Source: Bacteroidia bacterium (lineage in GTDB: Bacteria; Bacteroidota; Bacteroidia; Chitinophagales; JAUHXS01). From it: DNA of 64,000 bases. Numbering within the stretch: position 1 is the first letter of the stretch; the number at the start of each line of letters is the position of its first letter. The DNA is taken from positions 248,001 to 312,000 of the forward strand of contig JAUHXS010000002.1 of NCBI GenBank assembly GCA_030426955.1. The letters are read 5' to 3'. The notes under the pieces are model-generated. The model was not told where the DNA came from, ran no database searches, and worked only from the letters and a program-made list of their open reading frames with translations. Positions 16,963 to 25,322 of this stretch are shown in pieces. The translations under genes and the position numbers were made by a program.

Positions 16963-16976
16963 ATATTTGCGACTAA

Positions 16977-17134
16977 ATGTCGCTGACAAAATATATATAC
17001 CTCAAAAGAATAAGGATAAGAAAGGTAGGTCAGCAATATACTTAAGACTCATTGTGGATGGTCGGGCAAAAGAAATATCCCTCCAACGAAAAATCGCCCC
17101 AGAAAAATGGAATCAGGAAAAACAATCCGTATAG
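16977..17134 (+). pseudogene. Tyrosine-recombinase N-terminal fragment, copy 2 (frameshifted)
   Basis: Nearly identical to 16091-16249 but one A is missing in the run after CCTC (four instead of five), which shifts the frame after the tenth codon. The remainder still encodes the arm-binding pattern in another frame, so this is a dead duplicate of an integrase fragment. It lies just upstream of the second toxin-antitoxin pair. Confidence 0.85.
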
Positions 17135-17186
17135 GGAAGTAGTCAGGATGCAACTTTTTCACTAGATTTACGTTATAATTAATGTT
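17135..17186 (+). promoter_or_regulatory. Leader conserved ahead of toxin-antitoxin pair 2
   Basis: Identical over 52 bases to 16250-16301. It ends directly at the second antitoxin ATG. It likely carries the promoter of the module. Confidence 0.5.
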
Positions 17187-17426
17187 ATGGCAGATAATAC
17201 TATAAATAGTGAAATTTTAAAGTATTTAAACGAACTACCGCAAGCGAAACGGATAGATGTCTTAGGATATGTAAAATCTTTATTGCCAAGAAGGAAGAAA
17301 GAAGCTTTGACAAAAGCAAACAAGCAATTTCTTTCAGAGTTGGAAGGTGCAGTTAAGGAACTTAACCTCGTTAAAGAGGGAAACGTTAAATTACAATCTG
17401 CCAAAGGGTTTATGGATGAGTTATAA
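17187..17426 (+). CDS. Antitoxin of RelE/ParE-type pair 2
   Basis: A 79-residue protein with a helical N-terminal half (LKYLNELPQAKRIDVLGYVKSLL) resembling short antitoxins that begin with a dimerising helix pair, and a C-terminal tail (LEGAVKELNLVKEGNVKLQ..MDEL) similar to that of antitoxin 1. Its stop overlaps the toxin start by 11 bases, as in pair 1. The N-terminal half is unrelated to antitoxin 1, so the modules share tails and leaders but not the whole antitoxin. Confidence 0.75.
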   Translation: MADNTINSEILKYLNELPQAKRIDVLGYVKSLLPRRKKEALTKANKQFLSELEGAVKELNLVKEGNVKLQSAKGFMDEL

Positions 17427-17742
17427 TGTTGAACTTGCAGAATTTTGTAAAAAGCAAGTCAAACGTTTAGTCAAAAAACACCCTTCTCTTAAAGTAGAAA
17501 TCAACACTCTAATTGTCTCTTTGGAAACAGACCCCAAGCAGGGAACATCAATTGGTTCGGGATGTTACAAAATACGTCTTGCCATTAAATCAGAAGGTAA
17601 GGGCAAATCAGGAGGAGCAAGAGTAATTACTTACTTTTATATTGAAAAGACAACTGTTGTTCTACTTTCTATTCATGATAAATCTGAACAGGAAAGTATA
17701 TCTGATAAAGAAATTAAACTGTTACTTAGCCAAATAAAGTAA
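17416..17742 (+). CDS. RelE/ParE-family toxin, pair 2
   Basis: A 108-residue RelE/ParE-fold toxin from the ATG at 17416, embedded in the antitoxin end; longer upstream readings cross the antitoxin and are unlikely. KKQVKRLVKKHPSLKVEI, CYKIRLAIKSEGKGKSGG and LLSIHDKSEQESI align with the first toxin at about half identity. A terminator follows at 17758. Target (mRNA or gyrase) unknown. Confidence 0.85.
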   Translation: MSYNVELAEFCKKQVKRLVKKHPSLKVEINTLIVSLETDPKQGTSIGSGCYKIRLAIKSEGKGKSGGARVITYFYIEKTTVVLLSIHDKSEQESISDKEIKLLLSQIK

Positions 17743-17757
17743 GTTTGAAATTTTAAG

Positions 17758-17780
17758 GCCTTTCTTAACAAGGCTTTTTT
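17758..17780 (+). terminator. Terminator after toxin-antitoxin pair 2
   Basis: GCCTT (17758-17762) and AAGGC (17770-17774) pair around a seven-base loop and are followed by six T residues. It lies 15 bases downstream of the toxin stop. Confidence 0.7.
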
Positions 17781-17863
17781 AAGAGAGTTGGTTTGTGACC
17801 TGCCTGTTTATCTAAATGAATAATTTTGCATAACTTAGTTATGTGATTTAATGTTTCGTAAAT

Positions 17864-18514
17864 ATGCCTGATTCAGAGTTATTGTTAGAGGTTCGTGCAG
17901 AGTCAGATTCAACTATTCTTGAGGTTACAGAGTCTGAATGTATAGAATGTAGATTGCGAGTTGAATATCAAGGATGGGATTGGTTCTCGATAGTAACGGT
18001 AAGTCGACATTATAATGAAACAGAGTTGAAATCAATTCCTAAAATCATTGAAGAAGGGATTATTCAGAGCAAGAAAATATCTAAAATTGTTTTAGAGGCT
18101 CGCGTTATTTCAGGTGATGCTCCATGTAATTGTGAAGCAACTGTAGATGGAAAATTATCGCATGTGGTAAAAGTTCCTGAATGGAAAGAGTGGTCAATTA
18201 ATTGGAGTACAATCATACTTGCAATCAGTGCAGTCGCTGTACCTGCAATTTCCGATCTTAAAAAAATTGGCTTGGGGTTAACAGGACCTTTTGGGCTATC
18301 TGCACTTCTACACTCTGTTGTATTGAATAGTATTGAGGTGAAAATTAGAGAAAATTCACATCCAACAAAGACGGAGTCTGTTAAATTAGACTGTGAGTGG
18401 ACTGATGTTACTACAGTGTTTGACTTAGGGCGGGTGCCAACTACTCAAGCGTGTATGGCAGAGCTATTTCATGAAGGTAAGCGTATAAAGAAAATTATCT
18501 TACACTTCGACTAA
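17864..18514 (+). CDS. Hypothetical protein of 216 residues
   Basis: Not recognised. The sequence is acidic, with Cys pairs (SECIECR, APCNCEA) in the first half, a hydrophobic Trp-rich stretch (WKEWSINWSTIILAISAVAVPAI, about 107-129) that could be one membrane helix or an amphipathic segment, and a beta-rich end (KLDCEWTDVTTVFDLG). No signal peptide. It stands alone between the toxin-antitoxin island and a leftward gene, which makes an accessory origin likely. Confidence 0.55.
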   Translation: MPDSELLLEVRAESDSTILEVTESECIECRLRVEYQGWDWFSIVTVSRHYNETELKSIPKIIEEGIIQSKKISKIVLEARVISGDAPCNCEATVDGKLSHVVKVPEWKEWSINWSTIILAISAVAVPAISDLKKIGLGLTGPFGLSALLHSVVLNSIEVKIRENSHPTKTESVKLDCEWTDVTTVFDLGRVPTTQACMAELFHEGKRIKKIILHFD

Positions 18515-18734
18515 TTCCGATGAGAGCCTTGGCCAAAAGAAGGAGTATTAATAAAGCAAGCTTTTCAAACTCATCCTTAAGTAATTTGACTAGTAGTGAT
18601 ATTACGAGTAGAATAGGAAGGAGTTCTTTTAAATAAAGGATGCGTTAAGACTTTTTTGATCTGGGGGAATTGGGGGTAGTTTTTGTTGCTAATGGTCTGT
18701 TGAAAAATAGGCAGAAAGGTAAGTATTGTATGAC

Positions 18735-20210
18735 TTAGTATCTTTTTAGTACTTTGATAATCCAATCATCATATTTAAAATGTGCTAAAGCCTTTTTGAT
18801 TTCTGTATTCGTATTATCGACTCTAAAGACTTGTAAAAGTATATTTAATCTACTCTTTGTATCACGCCAATTGTTATCAGTTTTTGAGAGAAATTTAAGC
18901 AACTCTTTTTCAAATGGATAAAGTGCTCTTTGCTTCTTGATATACGCTTGAATAGATATTGAATTTTGTTCTACTAATTTAAAGTTCTGGAGTTCCCATT
19001 GTGCTAATAAATATAATAATTTTCCTCCGATGTAGACATCTCTTCGCTTTTCTTTGCCTAGCTCTTGAAATAATTTATTTAGCCAGATTATGCATTTGTC
19101 ATACTCGTTGAGGTGGAAATATGCCATTGCTATTTTATAGAAAAAGACATACCCTATGGTATTGGGTATGTTGGGCAAACTACTAAGTTCTAACTCTATT
19201 TGATGCAGTAGACGCGGAAGCTCCCTTCTGTAGGACATATTAGAGAACAAATCTAACTTGTTTACATACAATGCTTTGAATTTTGCATAGCGCTCCATAA
19301 GGCTATTCGCTTTGATATGGCTTAAATGGTCAAATACTTCAAAGGCTTTCTTTGTATGACCTGATAAAATTGCGGTATAAGCATAGTTGCTTAAAGTATT
19401 AATGTAGAACAATAGATCTTGTTTGAAATGAGAAGACTTTAATACTATTAGAGCAATTTTATGAAAATGTACATAAGCTTTTTCTGCGTCACCTGATAAT
19501 AAATGAAAGAGAGTATATACATGATAAAAGATGATTTTTGCATGATCTGATAATGCATACTTTTCGTGGAAAAGCAACTTATTATTATTGATAATATGAT
19601 TGATGTACCTAAGGTTGTCTGTGCGACTAGCTGTCATGTTATCTACTCTGATTCGTACTAAGTGCATGATGTCGTAATATGCCTCTAGGTTATTTGTAAG
19701 TAGCCTATTTGCAGCACTTTCTTTTAATAAGTCTTTCCACTTCTTCGCTGAAGAAAGGTGTCTTAATTTACGGTGATACTTTATTTTATATTGTAGTGAT
19801 AACTCAGTCAATACATAATTATTAGCCTTTTTTGCAGTCTTTAAAGCCTTGTCGGTTCTGCTTAGGCATGATTTGTTCAAGCCCTTGTGGTATAAAATAT
19901 CTGCCTCTAATAAGTAGTTTAGAACCTTGCCTTCATACATTGTCTTTTCACTTGTGGAGCGGAGTGTTCTTAGTATTAGATTAAACAAATGGTGAGCAAT
20001 GATTCTTGGGTTTTTTATATCTGATTGCTTCAGTATTTCTTTAAATTTTTCTTTATTATAGTTTTTTTCTTTGTTGATTAAGGAGAATAGCCTTAAATAG
20101 TTGTGGTTTCCCTTTCTTTTGAAGACAGAGTGGTTAAGTTGGAAGGTTCTTTTTTCGGCGGATGATAATGTATGAATGAGTCTATAAAGTGCTGCTATAT
20201 TGTTATTCAT
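18735..20210 (-). CDS. TPR-like helical protein (Bacteroidota-type)
   Basis: A 491-residue all-helical protein with no signal peptide. The start (YRLIHTLSSAEKRTF) followed by a basic LKQSDIKNPRIIAHHLFNLILRTLRS segment is a pattern I know from uncharacterised Bacteroidota proteins with degenerate TPR repeats. Helix pairs with spaced Ala, Tyr and Leu continue to the C-terminus (YIGGKLLYLLAQWELQNF). Probably a cytoplasmic scaffold; no enzymatic motif is seen. It is alone on its strand and divergent from the next large surface protein. Confidence 0.6.
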   Translation of the reverse strand: MNNNIAALYRLIHTLSSAEKRTFQLNHSVFKRKGNHNYLRLFSLINKEKNYNKEKFKEILKQSDIKNPRIIAHHLFNLILRTLRSTSEKTMYEGKVLNYLLEADILYHKGLNKSCLSRTDKALKTAKKANNYVLTELSLQYKIKYHRKLRHLSSAKKWKDLLKESAANRLLTNNLEAYYDIMHLVRIRVDNMTASRTDNLRYINHIINNNKLLFHEKYALSDHAKIIFYHVYTLFHLLSGDAEKAYVHFHKIALIVLKSSHFKQDLLFYINTLSNYAYTAILSGHTKKAFEVFDHLSHIKANSLMERYAKFKALYVNKLDLFSNMSYRRELPRLLHQIELELSSLPNIPNTIGYVFFYKIAMAYFHLNEYDKCIIWLNKLFQELGKEKRRDVYIGGKLLYLLAQWELQNFKLVEQNSISIQAYIKKQRALYPFEKELLKFLSKTDNNWRDTKSRLNILLQVFRVDNTNTEIKKALAHFKYDDWIIKVLKRY

Positions 20211-20415
20211 AAAAGATTAAAAGGTTAAAAGATTAAATTATTAATATAGTGAATATCAATGATTAATTGCTTTTTTAAATGATTTAAAAGATTAATAATG
20301 GTAATATAAAATATTTGTTTTTAAATATAGTATATCCTAAATTCAACTATAGATGTTGAGTGGTTGCTCCGTTTCAGTGTTAAAGAACTTTGCCAGATTT
20401 AATGTTTAGGTTATT

Positions 20416-22794
20416 ATGTTATTTAGAAAGTTGGTTTATTTTTTGTTTTTTATTTCTATTCACATTTCTCTTACTGCACAAGAAATCTGTGACAACTGTA
20501 TAGATGATGATAACGATGGCTTGATTGACTGTTATGACGAAGAATGTAGAAATAACGATCAGTTTTGTGAGAAGTTTTACCTAGGTGCTATAGATGAAAG
20601 TGACTCATTAAGAAAATGTACCGAAAGTTTTTTTGCTGATAACCTATGGACGATACCTGGCAATTTACAAAGCACACCCATGGCAATTGGAGATATAGAT
20701 GGAGATGGAATGCCTGAGGTCATTGCAGATGGTAACGTTTATGATGGAGCGACTGGTAACCTTGAAATTATTGGTGAAGAAGGGGATCCAGCAATTGGAG
20801 ATATAGATGGAGATGGTACTGCAGAAATTTTTATTAATACGCCTGGGGGTAGATTAGAACGGTATGAACATGATTTTAATACCCCTACGTGGTTTGTTGA
20901 CAATCCAACAAGTCCGAGTTATCCTAGCATAGCAGATTTTAATGGAGATGGTATCGCAGAGGTTTTTTTTGGAGCAACTATTTTTAATGCAGTATCAGGT
21001 ATATTAATTGTAGATAGAGATGACCTCATTGAGCATAGTGATCTAATGGCAAACCCATCAACGCCAAGAGTTTTTGCTATAGCTGCCGATGTTTTGCCTG
21101 ACAATTATTGTGATGACTGTGAAGGGCTAGAGCTAATTAATGGAAGAAATATTTTATCAGTTAATATAGATATGGGTAGGGTTACTAAAGAAAATACAGC
21201 TCCATCTATTATGGGTAATGGACAAATGTCTTGTGTTGACTTTGATGGGGATAATGCCTTAGATGTTGTTGTGCATTCACAGGATGCGCTTTATGTTTAT
21301 AACCCAAGGAGTGGTGCTTTAATAGGGAACCCTTTCTTTTATGATTCTGGCTTCAATGGGAATGGCGGGAAACCAGCTGTTGGAAACTTTGATAGAGATC
21401 CTGGTATTGAAATTGCGATAGATGCAGGGACAGACTCTTTTATGGTTATTGATGATGATCTAAGTACTATTTTGTGGTCAAATACATCTTTATTTGATGG
21501 AACTGGACCTTCTGAGTGTCATGCTATATTTGACTTTAATTGCGATGGGATTAATGAAATTATTCATCAAGGAGGGGATGGGAACTTAGATATTGTAAAT
21601 GGTATGAATGGTAACCGTTTAGCTCAAAGCGCATGTTTCTCAACTACGCGTATTGAAATAGCTTATGTTGTGGATGTAAATGCCGATGGCTTTGCAGATA
21701 TTGTCTATGCCTGTCAAGATGGGATTAAAGCATGGTCTGGGGCAACGAATGGTTGGGCGCCAGCAAGACAAGTGTTTAACCAGTTTGCGTATTCACCTAC
21801 ATTAGTTAATGATGATTTAACTATTCCTTGCTTTAGTCAAAATAAGACAGATGACAAACTGCCTAAAGAGTTAAATCGTTTTATTGCCCAAGCACCACTC
21901 TACAATTCAAATGGAAAAACTTGTACCTTTGATAATAGCCAGCTTGATGTTGCGGCTCAAATAGATACCGTTATATATTTAAACTGTGACAGTGCTGCTA
22001 TCCTTTTTACGTTTTGTAATACAAGTACAGACAGTACCATTGCAAATTTGTATTATTCTATTTACCAAATAGATAGTAATAGGACTAGAATGTTGCTAGG
22101 GAATAATTTGATTGCGGATATCATACTACCACAACAGTGCTTTTCTACTAATATTACGATACCTATTTCAGGTCAGGAGATTGAAATTTTTGCTAATGAT
22201 GATGGGACAGATGTTGAAAATGTTCCTACACCTGTTCTAAATGAATGTTTTTTAGAAAATAACCATGTAGCAGTTCTAATTAAGAAAAATGTAACAGTCA
22301 ATGATGTAAAATTGGGTAGCGATACAGCAATCTGTTTTGGTGATACCATAGAGATTGAACTTGATGCATCAACAATTAATGGTAATAATATATTATGGTC
22401 TACAGGAGATTCCACAATAGCTATTGAGGTCAGCTCAGTTGGTCAGTATTCAGTTGCTGTTTTTGCTAACCCCTCCTGTATGAAGGCAGATACTATAACA
22501 GTTACAGACGCAGGATGTAGTCCAGTTATATTTGTTCCTAATGCTTTTTCTCCCAATGATGATGGAATAAACGATCTTTTTACTGTGAAATATGCTTCGT
22601 TAGATGAAATAAGCTATGACATATATAATCGTCAAGGTCAAAAAATATTTTTCACATCAGAACCTATTGGTTCTTGGGACGGTACTTTTAACGGTGTGGA
22701 TGTAGAGTCAGGGGTCTATCTAGTTTTTGTTACTGCTTCATTCAATAATGAAAACATTTATAAAAAACAGAACATTTTTTTATACCGACAATGA
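20416..22794 (+). CDS. Secreted FG-GAP/VCBS-repeat protein with type B T9SS sorting domain
   Basis: A 792-residue surface protein. A signal peptide (LVYFLFFISIHISLTA) is followed by a Cys-rich calcium-like stretch (CDNCIDDDNDGLIDCYDEEC), FG-GAP/VCBS beta-propeller repeats with DxDGDG loops (GDIDGDGMPEV, ADFNGDGIAEV, FDFNCDGINEI) over about 90-450, then Ig-like segments. The last 90 residues (FVPNAFSPNDDGINDLF, SWDGTFNGVDV, GVYLVFVTA) match the gliding-motility-associated C-terminal domain, the type B signal for the type IX secretion system. It is likely exported and cell-surface bound. Ligand unknown. Confidence 0.9.
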   Translation: MLFRKLVYFLFFISIHISLTAQEICDNCIDDDNDGLIDCYDEECRNNDQFCEKFYLGAIDESDSLRKCTESFFADNLWTIPGNLQSTPMAIGDIDGDGMPEVIADGNVYDGATGNLEIIGEEGDPAIGDIDGDGTAEIFINTPGGRLERYEHDFNTPTWFVDNPTSPSYPSIADFNGDGIAEVFFGATIFNAVSGILIVDRDDLIEHSDLMANPSTPRVFAIAADVLPDNYCDDCEGLELINGRNILSVNIDMGRVTKENTAPSIMGNGQMSCVDFDGDNALDVVVHSQDALYVYNPRSGALIGNPFFYDSGFNGNGGKPAVGNFDRDPGIEIAIDAGTDSFMVIDDDLSTILWSNTSLFDGTGPSECHAIFDFNCDGINEIIHQGGDGNLDIVNGMNGNRLAQSACFSTTRIEIAYVVDVNADGFADIVYACQDGIKAWSGATNGWAPARQVFNQFAYSPTLVNDDLTIPCFSQNKTDDKLPKELNRFIAQAPLYNSNGKTCTFDNSQLDVAAQIDTVIYLNCDSAAILFTFCNTSTDSTIANLYYSIYQIDSNRTRMLLGNNLIADIILPQQCFSTNITIPISGQEIEIFANDDGTDVENVPTPVLNECFLENNHVAVLIKKNVTVNDVKLGSDTAICFGDTIEIELDASTINGNNILWSTGDSTIAIEVSSVGQYSVAVFANPSCMKADTITVTDAGCSPVIFVPNAFSPNDDGINDLFTVKYASLDEISYDIYNRQGQKIFFTSEPIGSWDGTFNGVDVESGVYLVFVTASFNNENIYKKQNIFLYRQ

Positions 22795-22989
22795 CTGAAG
22801 GTTGACTCATTCCAAAGCTTGATTGTTTTGCTGCCTTCTTATTATATCTTAACCACCTAGCCTATTGCTATAAATATTGTTCTGGTATTTGTTCTTTTAA
22901 TTCCTCTTTCTCTACTACTGTAGGATAAAAACAGGCAATAAAGATCATAATTGCAGATCATATTCTTATTTTAGCATAAAATATAAAAT

Positions 22990-23412
22990 ATGTCGAATGT
23001 AGATATTTTAAACTCATCAAAGGCCCCAGAACCAGTAGGGCTGTATCCTCATGCAAGAAAGGTGGGTAATCTATTGTTTTTGTCTGGAGTTGGTCCCAGA
23101 GAAAGGGGAACTAAAAAAATACCGGGAGTTGAGTTAGATGATGATGGAAATATTACTTCTTATGATATTGAAAAACAATGTCACTCTGTGTTTAACAATA
23201 TTAGCTATATACTAGAGGACTGCGGGTCAAGCTGGGATAAAATTGTAGATGTAACCGTATTCTTGACTAACATGAAAGATGATTTCAAGACTTATAATAA
23301 AATTTATGCCGAATATTTTAAAGATAACTTACCTTGCAGAACTACATTAGAAATTAACTGTCTTCCGACACCCATAGCAATTGAGTTAAAAGTAATTGCA
23401 ACAATAGACTAA
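22990..23412 (+). CDS. RidA-family protein, possible 2-aminomuconate deaminase
   Basis: A 140-residue RidA/YjgF-fold protein. The start APEPVGLYPHARKVGNLLFLSG and the middle VELDDDGNI with CGSSWDKIVDVTVFLTN are like the 2-aminomuconate deaminase branch; CRTTLEINCLPTPI carries the conserved Arg and Glu of the RidA active site. It would hydrolyse an enamine/imine, in aminomuconate deaminases releasing ammonia during tryptophan/kynurenine breakdown. The start of a tight four-gene run (2-bp gap to the next gene). The substrate is inferred from the subfamily look. Confidence 0.8.
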   Translation: MSNVDILNSSKAPEPVGLYPHARKVGNLLFLSGVGPRERGTKKIPGVELDDDGNITSYDIEKQCHSVFNNISYILEDCGSSWDKIVDVTVFLTNMKDDFKTYNKIYAEYFKDNLPCRTTLEINCLPTPIAIELKVIATID

Positions 23413-23413
23413 G

Positions 23414-24439
23414 ATGCGACTAGCAACATATTTAAAAGATGGTAAGCAACATGTAGCGATACTATCTGGGGAGCACTTATACCCAATGGAGAAACTAGAT
23501 AATCGTTTTCCCAATAGTATGTTGGAGTTTCTCAGAGGGGAAGAAAAACTGATGGAGCTTGCCAAGAGTTTTAATAACAAGATCATAAAGGGTGACTTAA
23601 CGGGAATGCCAATTCGGGAGTTGAAAAATGTAGAAGTCTTAGCGCCTTTACCGAATCCAGCATCGGTAAGAGATGCTTATGCATTTAGGCAGCACGTAGA
23701 AACAGCCAGAAAAAACAGGGGCGCTGATATGATACCAGAGTTTGATCAGTTTCCGATATTCTATTTTACTAATCATCAAGCGATTGTTGGTGGCGGCGAA
23801 ATTGAATTAATGTCTGATCATTTTCAAAAGTTAGACTTTGAATTGGAAGTAGCAATTATAATCGGTAAAAAAGGAAAGAATATTTTAGCTGAAGATGCAG
23901 ATGACTATATTGCTGGTTTTACAATAATGAATGATTTTAGTGCACGTCAGTTACAGATGGAGGAGATGAAGCTAAATCTTGGTCCTGCAAAAGGGAAGGA
24001 CTTTGCTACTGCAATAGGACCTTATATGGTTACTACTGATGAATTAGAGGTAAAAGTAGTAACTGCAAAAAGTGGGCATATAGGAAAAGCATATGATCTT
24101 CATATGAAATGCACGGTTAATGATACAGTCGTTTCAGAGGGCAATTTAGCAGATATGGATTGGACATTTGCTGAAATTATTGAAAGAGCATCTTATGGTG
24201 TGGAGCTATTTCCAGGAGATGTCATCGGTTCAGGAACAGTTGGAACGGGGTGTTTCTTGGAACTAAATGGTACAGGAAAGAGGGGTGATGAAAATTATCA
24301 AGAGCAGTGGTTACAAGATGGCGATATAATCGAGCTAGAGGTGGAATGCTTGGGTAAACTCAAAAACACCGTAAGTAGATCAGCTTCTGATCATTCTATT
24401 ATAGCATTGAAAAAAAGTACTAACTATGAAGAAGTATGA
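23414..24439 (+). CDS. Fumarylacetoacetate hydrolase (FAH) family protein
   Basis: A 341-residue FAH-fold enzyme that cleaves or decarboxylates 2-keto-type acids using Mg. The metal ligands are in FELEVAIIIGKKGKN (Glu pair, about 143-157) and MNDFSARQLQ (Asp). The block DWTFAEIIERASYGVELFPGDVIGSGT is the conserved C-terminal face. The neighbours RidA and flavin reductase-like protein suggest aromatic/tryptophan catabolism, but other FAH substrates such as fumarylacetoacetate remain possible. It begins two bases after the RidA stop and overlaps the next gene by 14 bases. Confidence 0.85.
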   Translation: MRLATYLKDGKQHVAILSGEHLYPMEKLDNRFPNSMLEFLRGEEKLMELAKSFNNKIIKGDLTGMPIRELKNVEVLAPLPNPASVRDAYAFRQHVETARKNRGADMIPEFDQFPIFYFTNHQAIVGGGEIELMSDHFQKLDFELEVAIIIGKKGKNILAEDADDYIAGFTIMNDFSARQLQMEEMKLNLGPAKGKDFATAIGPYMVTTDELEVKVVTAKSGHIGKAYDLHMKCTVNDTVVSEGNLADMDWTFAEIIERASYGVELFPGDVIGSGTVGTGCFLELNGTGKRGDENYQEQWLQDGDIIELEVECLGKLKNTVSRSASDHSIIALKKSTNYEEV

Positions 24440-25313
24440 TCCTGAGGTCTTAGACACTAGAGGTTTTTATAGTTTAATGACAGAGGCAGTCGCTCCAAGG
24501 CCTATCGCATTTGCTAGTACAGTGGACGAAAATGGGGCAGTGAATCTCTCACCATTTAGCTTCTTTAATGTATTTAGTTCAAAGCCACCTATTCTTGTTT
24601 TCTCTCCTGTAAGAAGGGGTAGAGATGGAACGGCAAAAGATACTTTGAATAACGTCAGCAAAACTAAAGAGGTTGTCATAAATATCGTTAACCATCAATT
24701 GGTTGAACAAATGAGTTTGGCTAGTGCAGAATATTCGAGTGATGTCAATGAGTTTGTGAAATCAGGACTGACTCCAATTGAATCGGAAAAGGTGAAGCCA
24801 CCAAGAGTTAAAGAAGCACCTGTTCAGTTTGAGTGCAAAGTAAACGAAATTATCTCTTTTGGTGAAAATGGTGGGGCTGGAAATTTAGTGGTTTGTCAAG
24901 TGGTTTTAGCACATGTGAATGAGGAACTACTTGATAACGAAGGGCATATTGATCCGCAAAAAATAGATCTGGTCGCGCGTATGGGACAAGACTATTATTG
25001 CCGTGCATACGGGGCTGCCGTTTTTGAAGTTGAAAAACCGATTGGTAAAATCTGCATCGGCGTGGATAATATCCCTGATTCAATAAGGAATAGCAATATA
25101 TTGACTGGTAATAATCTTGGTCAATTGGGGAATGTAGAACAACTTCCAGAAACATCAGAAGTGGAAGCCATAAAAGAAGGTATTTTATCTATGTTTTCTT
25201 TCGATTCTTCTGATAAAGAGGCATTGCGCAATAGCCTTCACGAATACGCCAAAGATTTGCTGGGTAAGGGTGAAGTTTATGAGGCTTGGAAGGTATTATT
25301 GATTAATGCCTAA
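24426..25313 (+). CDS. Flavin reductase-like FMN-binding protein
   Basis: A 295-residue protein whose first 200 residues have the split-barrel FMN-binding fold: MTEAVAPRPIAFASTVDENG, NLSPFSFFNVFSSKPPILVFSP and VVINIVNHQLVEQMSLASAEY are typical of DIM6/NTAB flavoproteins. The C-terminal 80 residues are a less conserved helical tail. It probably binds FMN and may reduce flavin or handle a flavin-dependent step in the same catabolic pathway as RidA and FAH, with which it overlaps (14 bp). Exact reaction unknown. Confidence 0.8.
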   Translation: MKKYDPEVLDTRGFYSLMTEAVAPRPIAFASTVDENGAVNLSPFSFFNVFSSKPPILVFSPVRRGRDGTAKDTLNNVSKTKEVVINIVNHQLVEQMSLASAEYSSDVNEFVKSGLTPIESEKVKPPRVKEAPVQFECKVNEIISFGENGGAGNLVVCQVVLAHVNEELLDNEGHIDPQKIDLVARMGQDYYCRAYGAAVFEVEKPIGKICIGVDNIPDSIRNSNILTGNNLGQLGNVEQLPETSEVEAIKEGILSMFSFDSSDKEALRNSLHEYAKDLLGKGEVYEAWKVLLINA

Positions 25314-25322
25314 TTGTTAAAT

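Larger units (their letters stand above)
16833..17186 (+). repeat. Direct repeat unit, copy 2
   Basis: Second copy of the 15994-16301 unit. Relative to copy 1 it holds two extra pieces: about 32 bases bounded by GCTTTT/AAAAGC (around 16909-16940) and 16 bases forming the palindrome at 16945-16962. It has lost single bases elsewhere. It contains no intact gene; the stretch between toxin 1 and antitoxin 2 is fully accounted for by this repeat. Confidence 0.9.

Noticed and set aside
18520-18636. A 38-codon open frame starting with ATG at 18520.
   Set aside because: No ribosome-binding site, Ser-rich random-looking composition, and it overlaps the short repeat phrase near 18525. Not supported as a gene.
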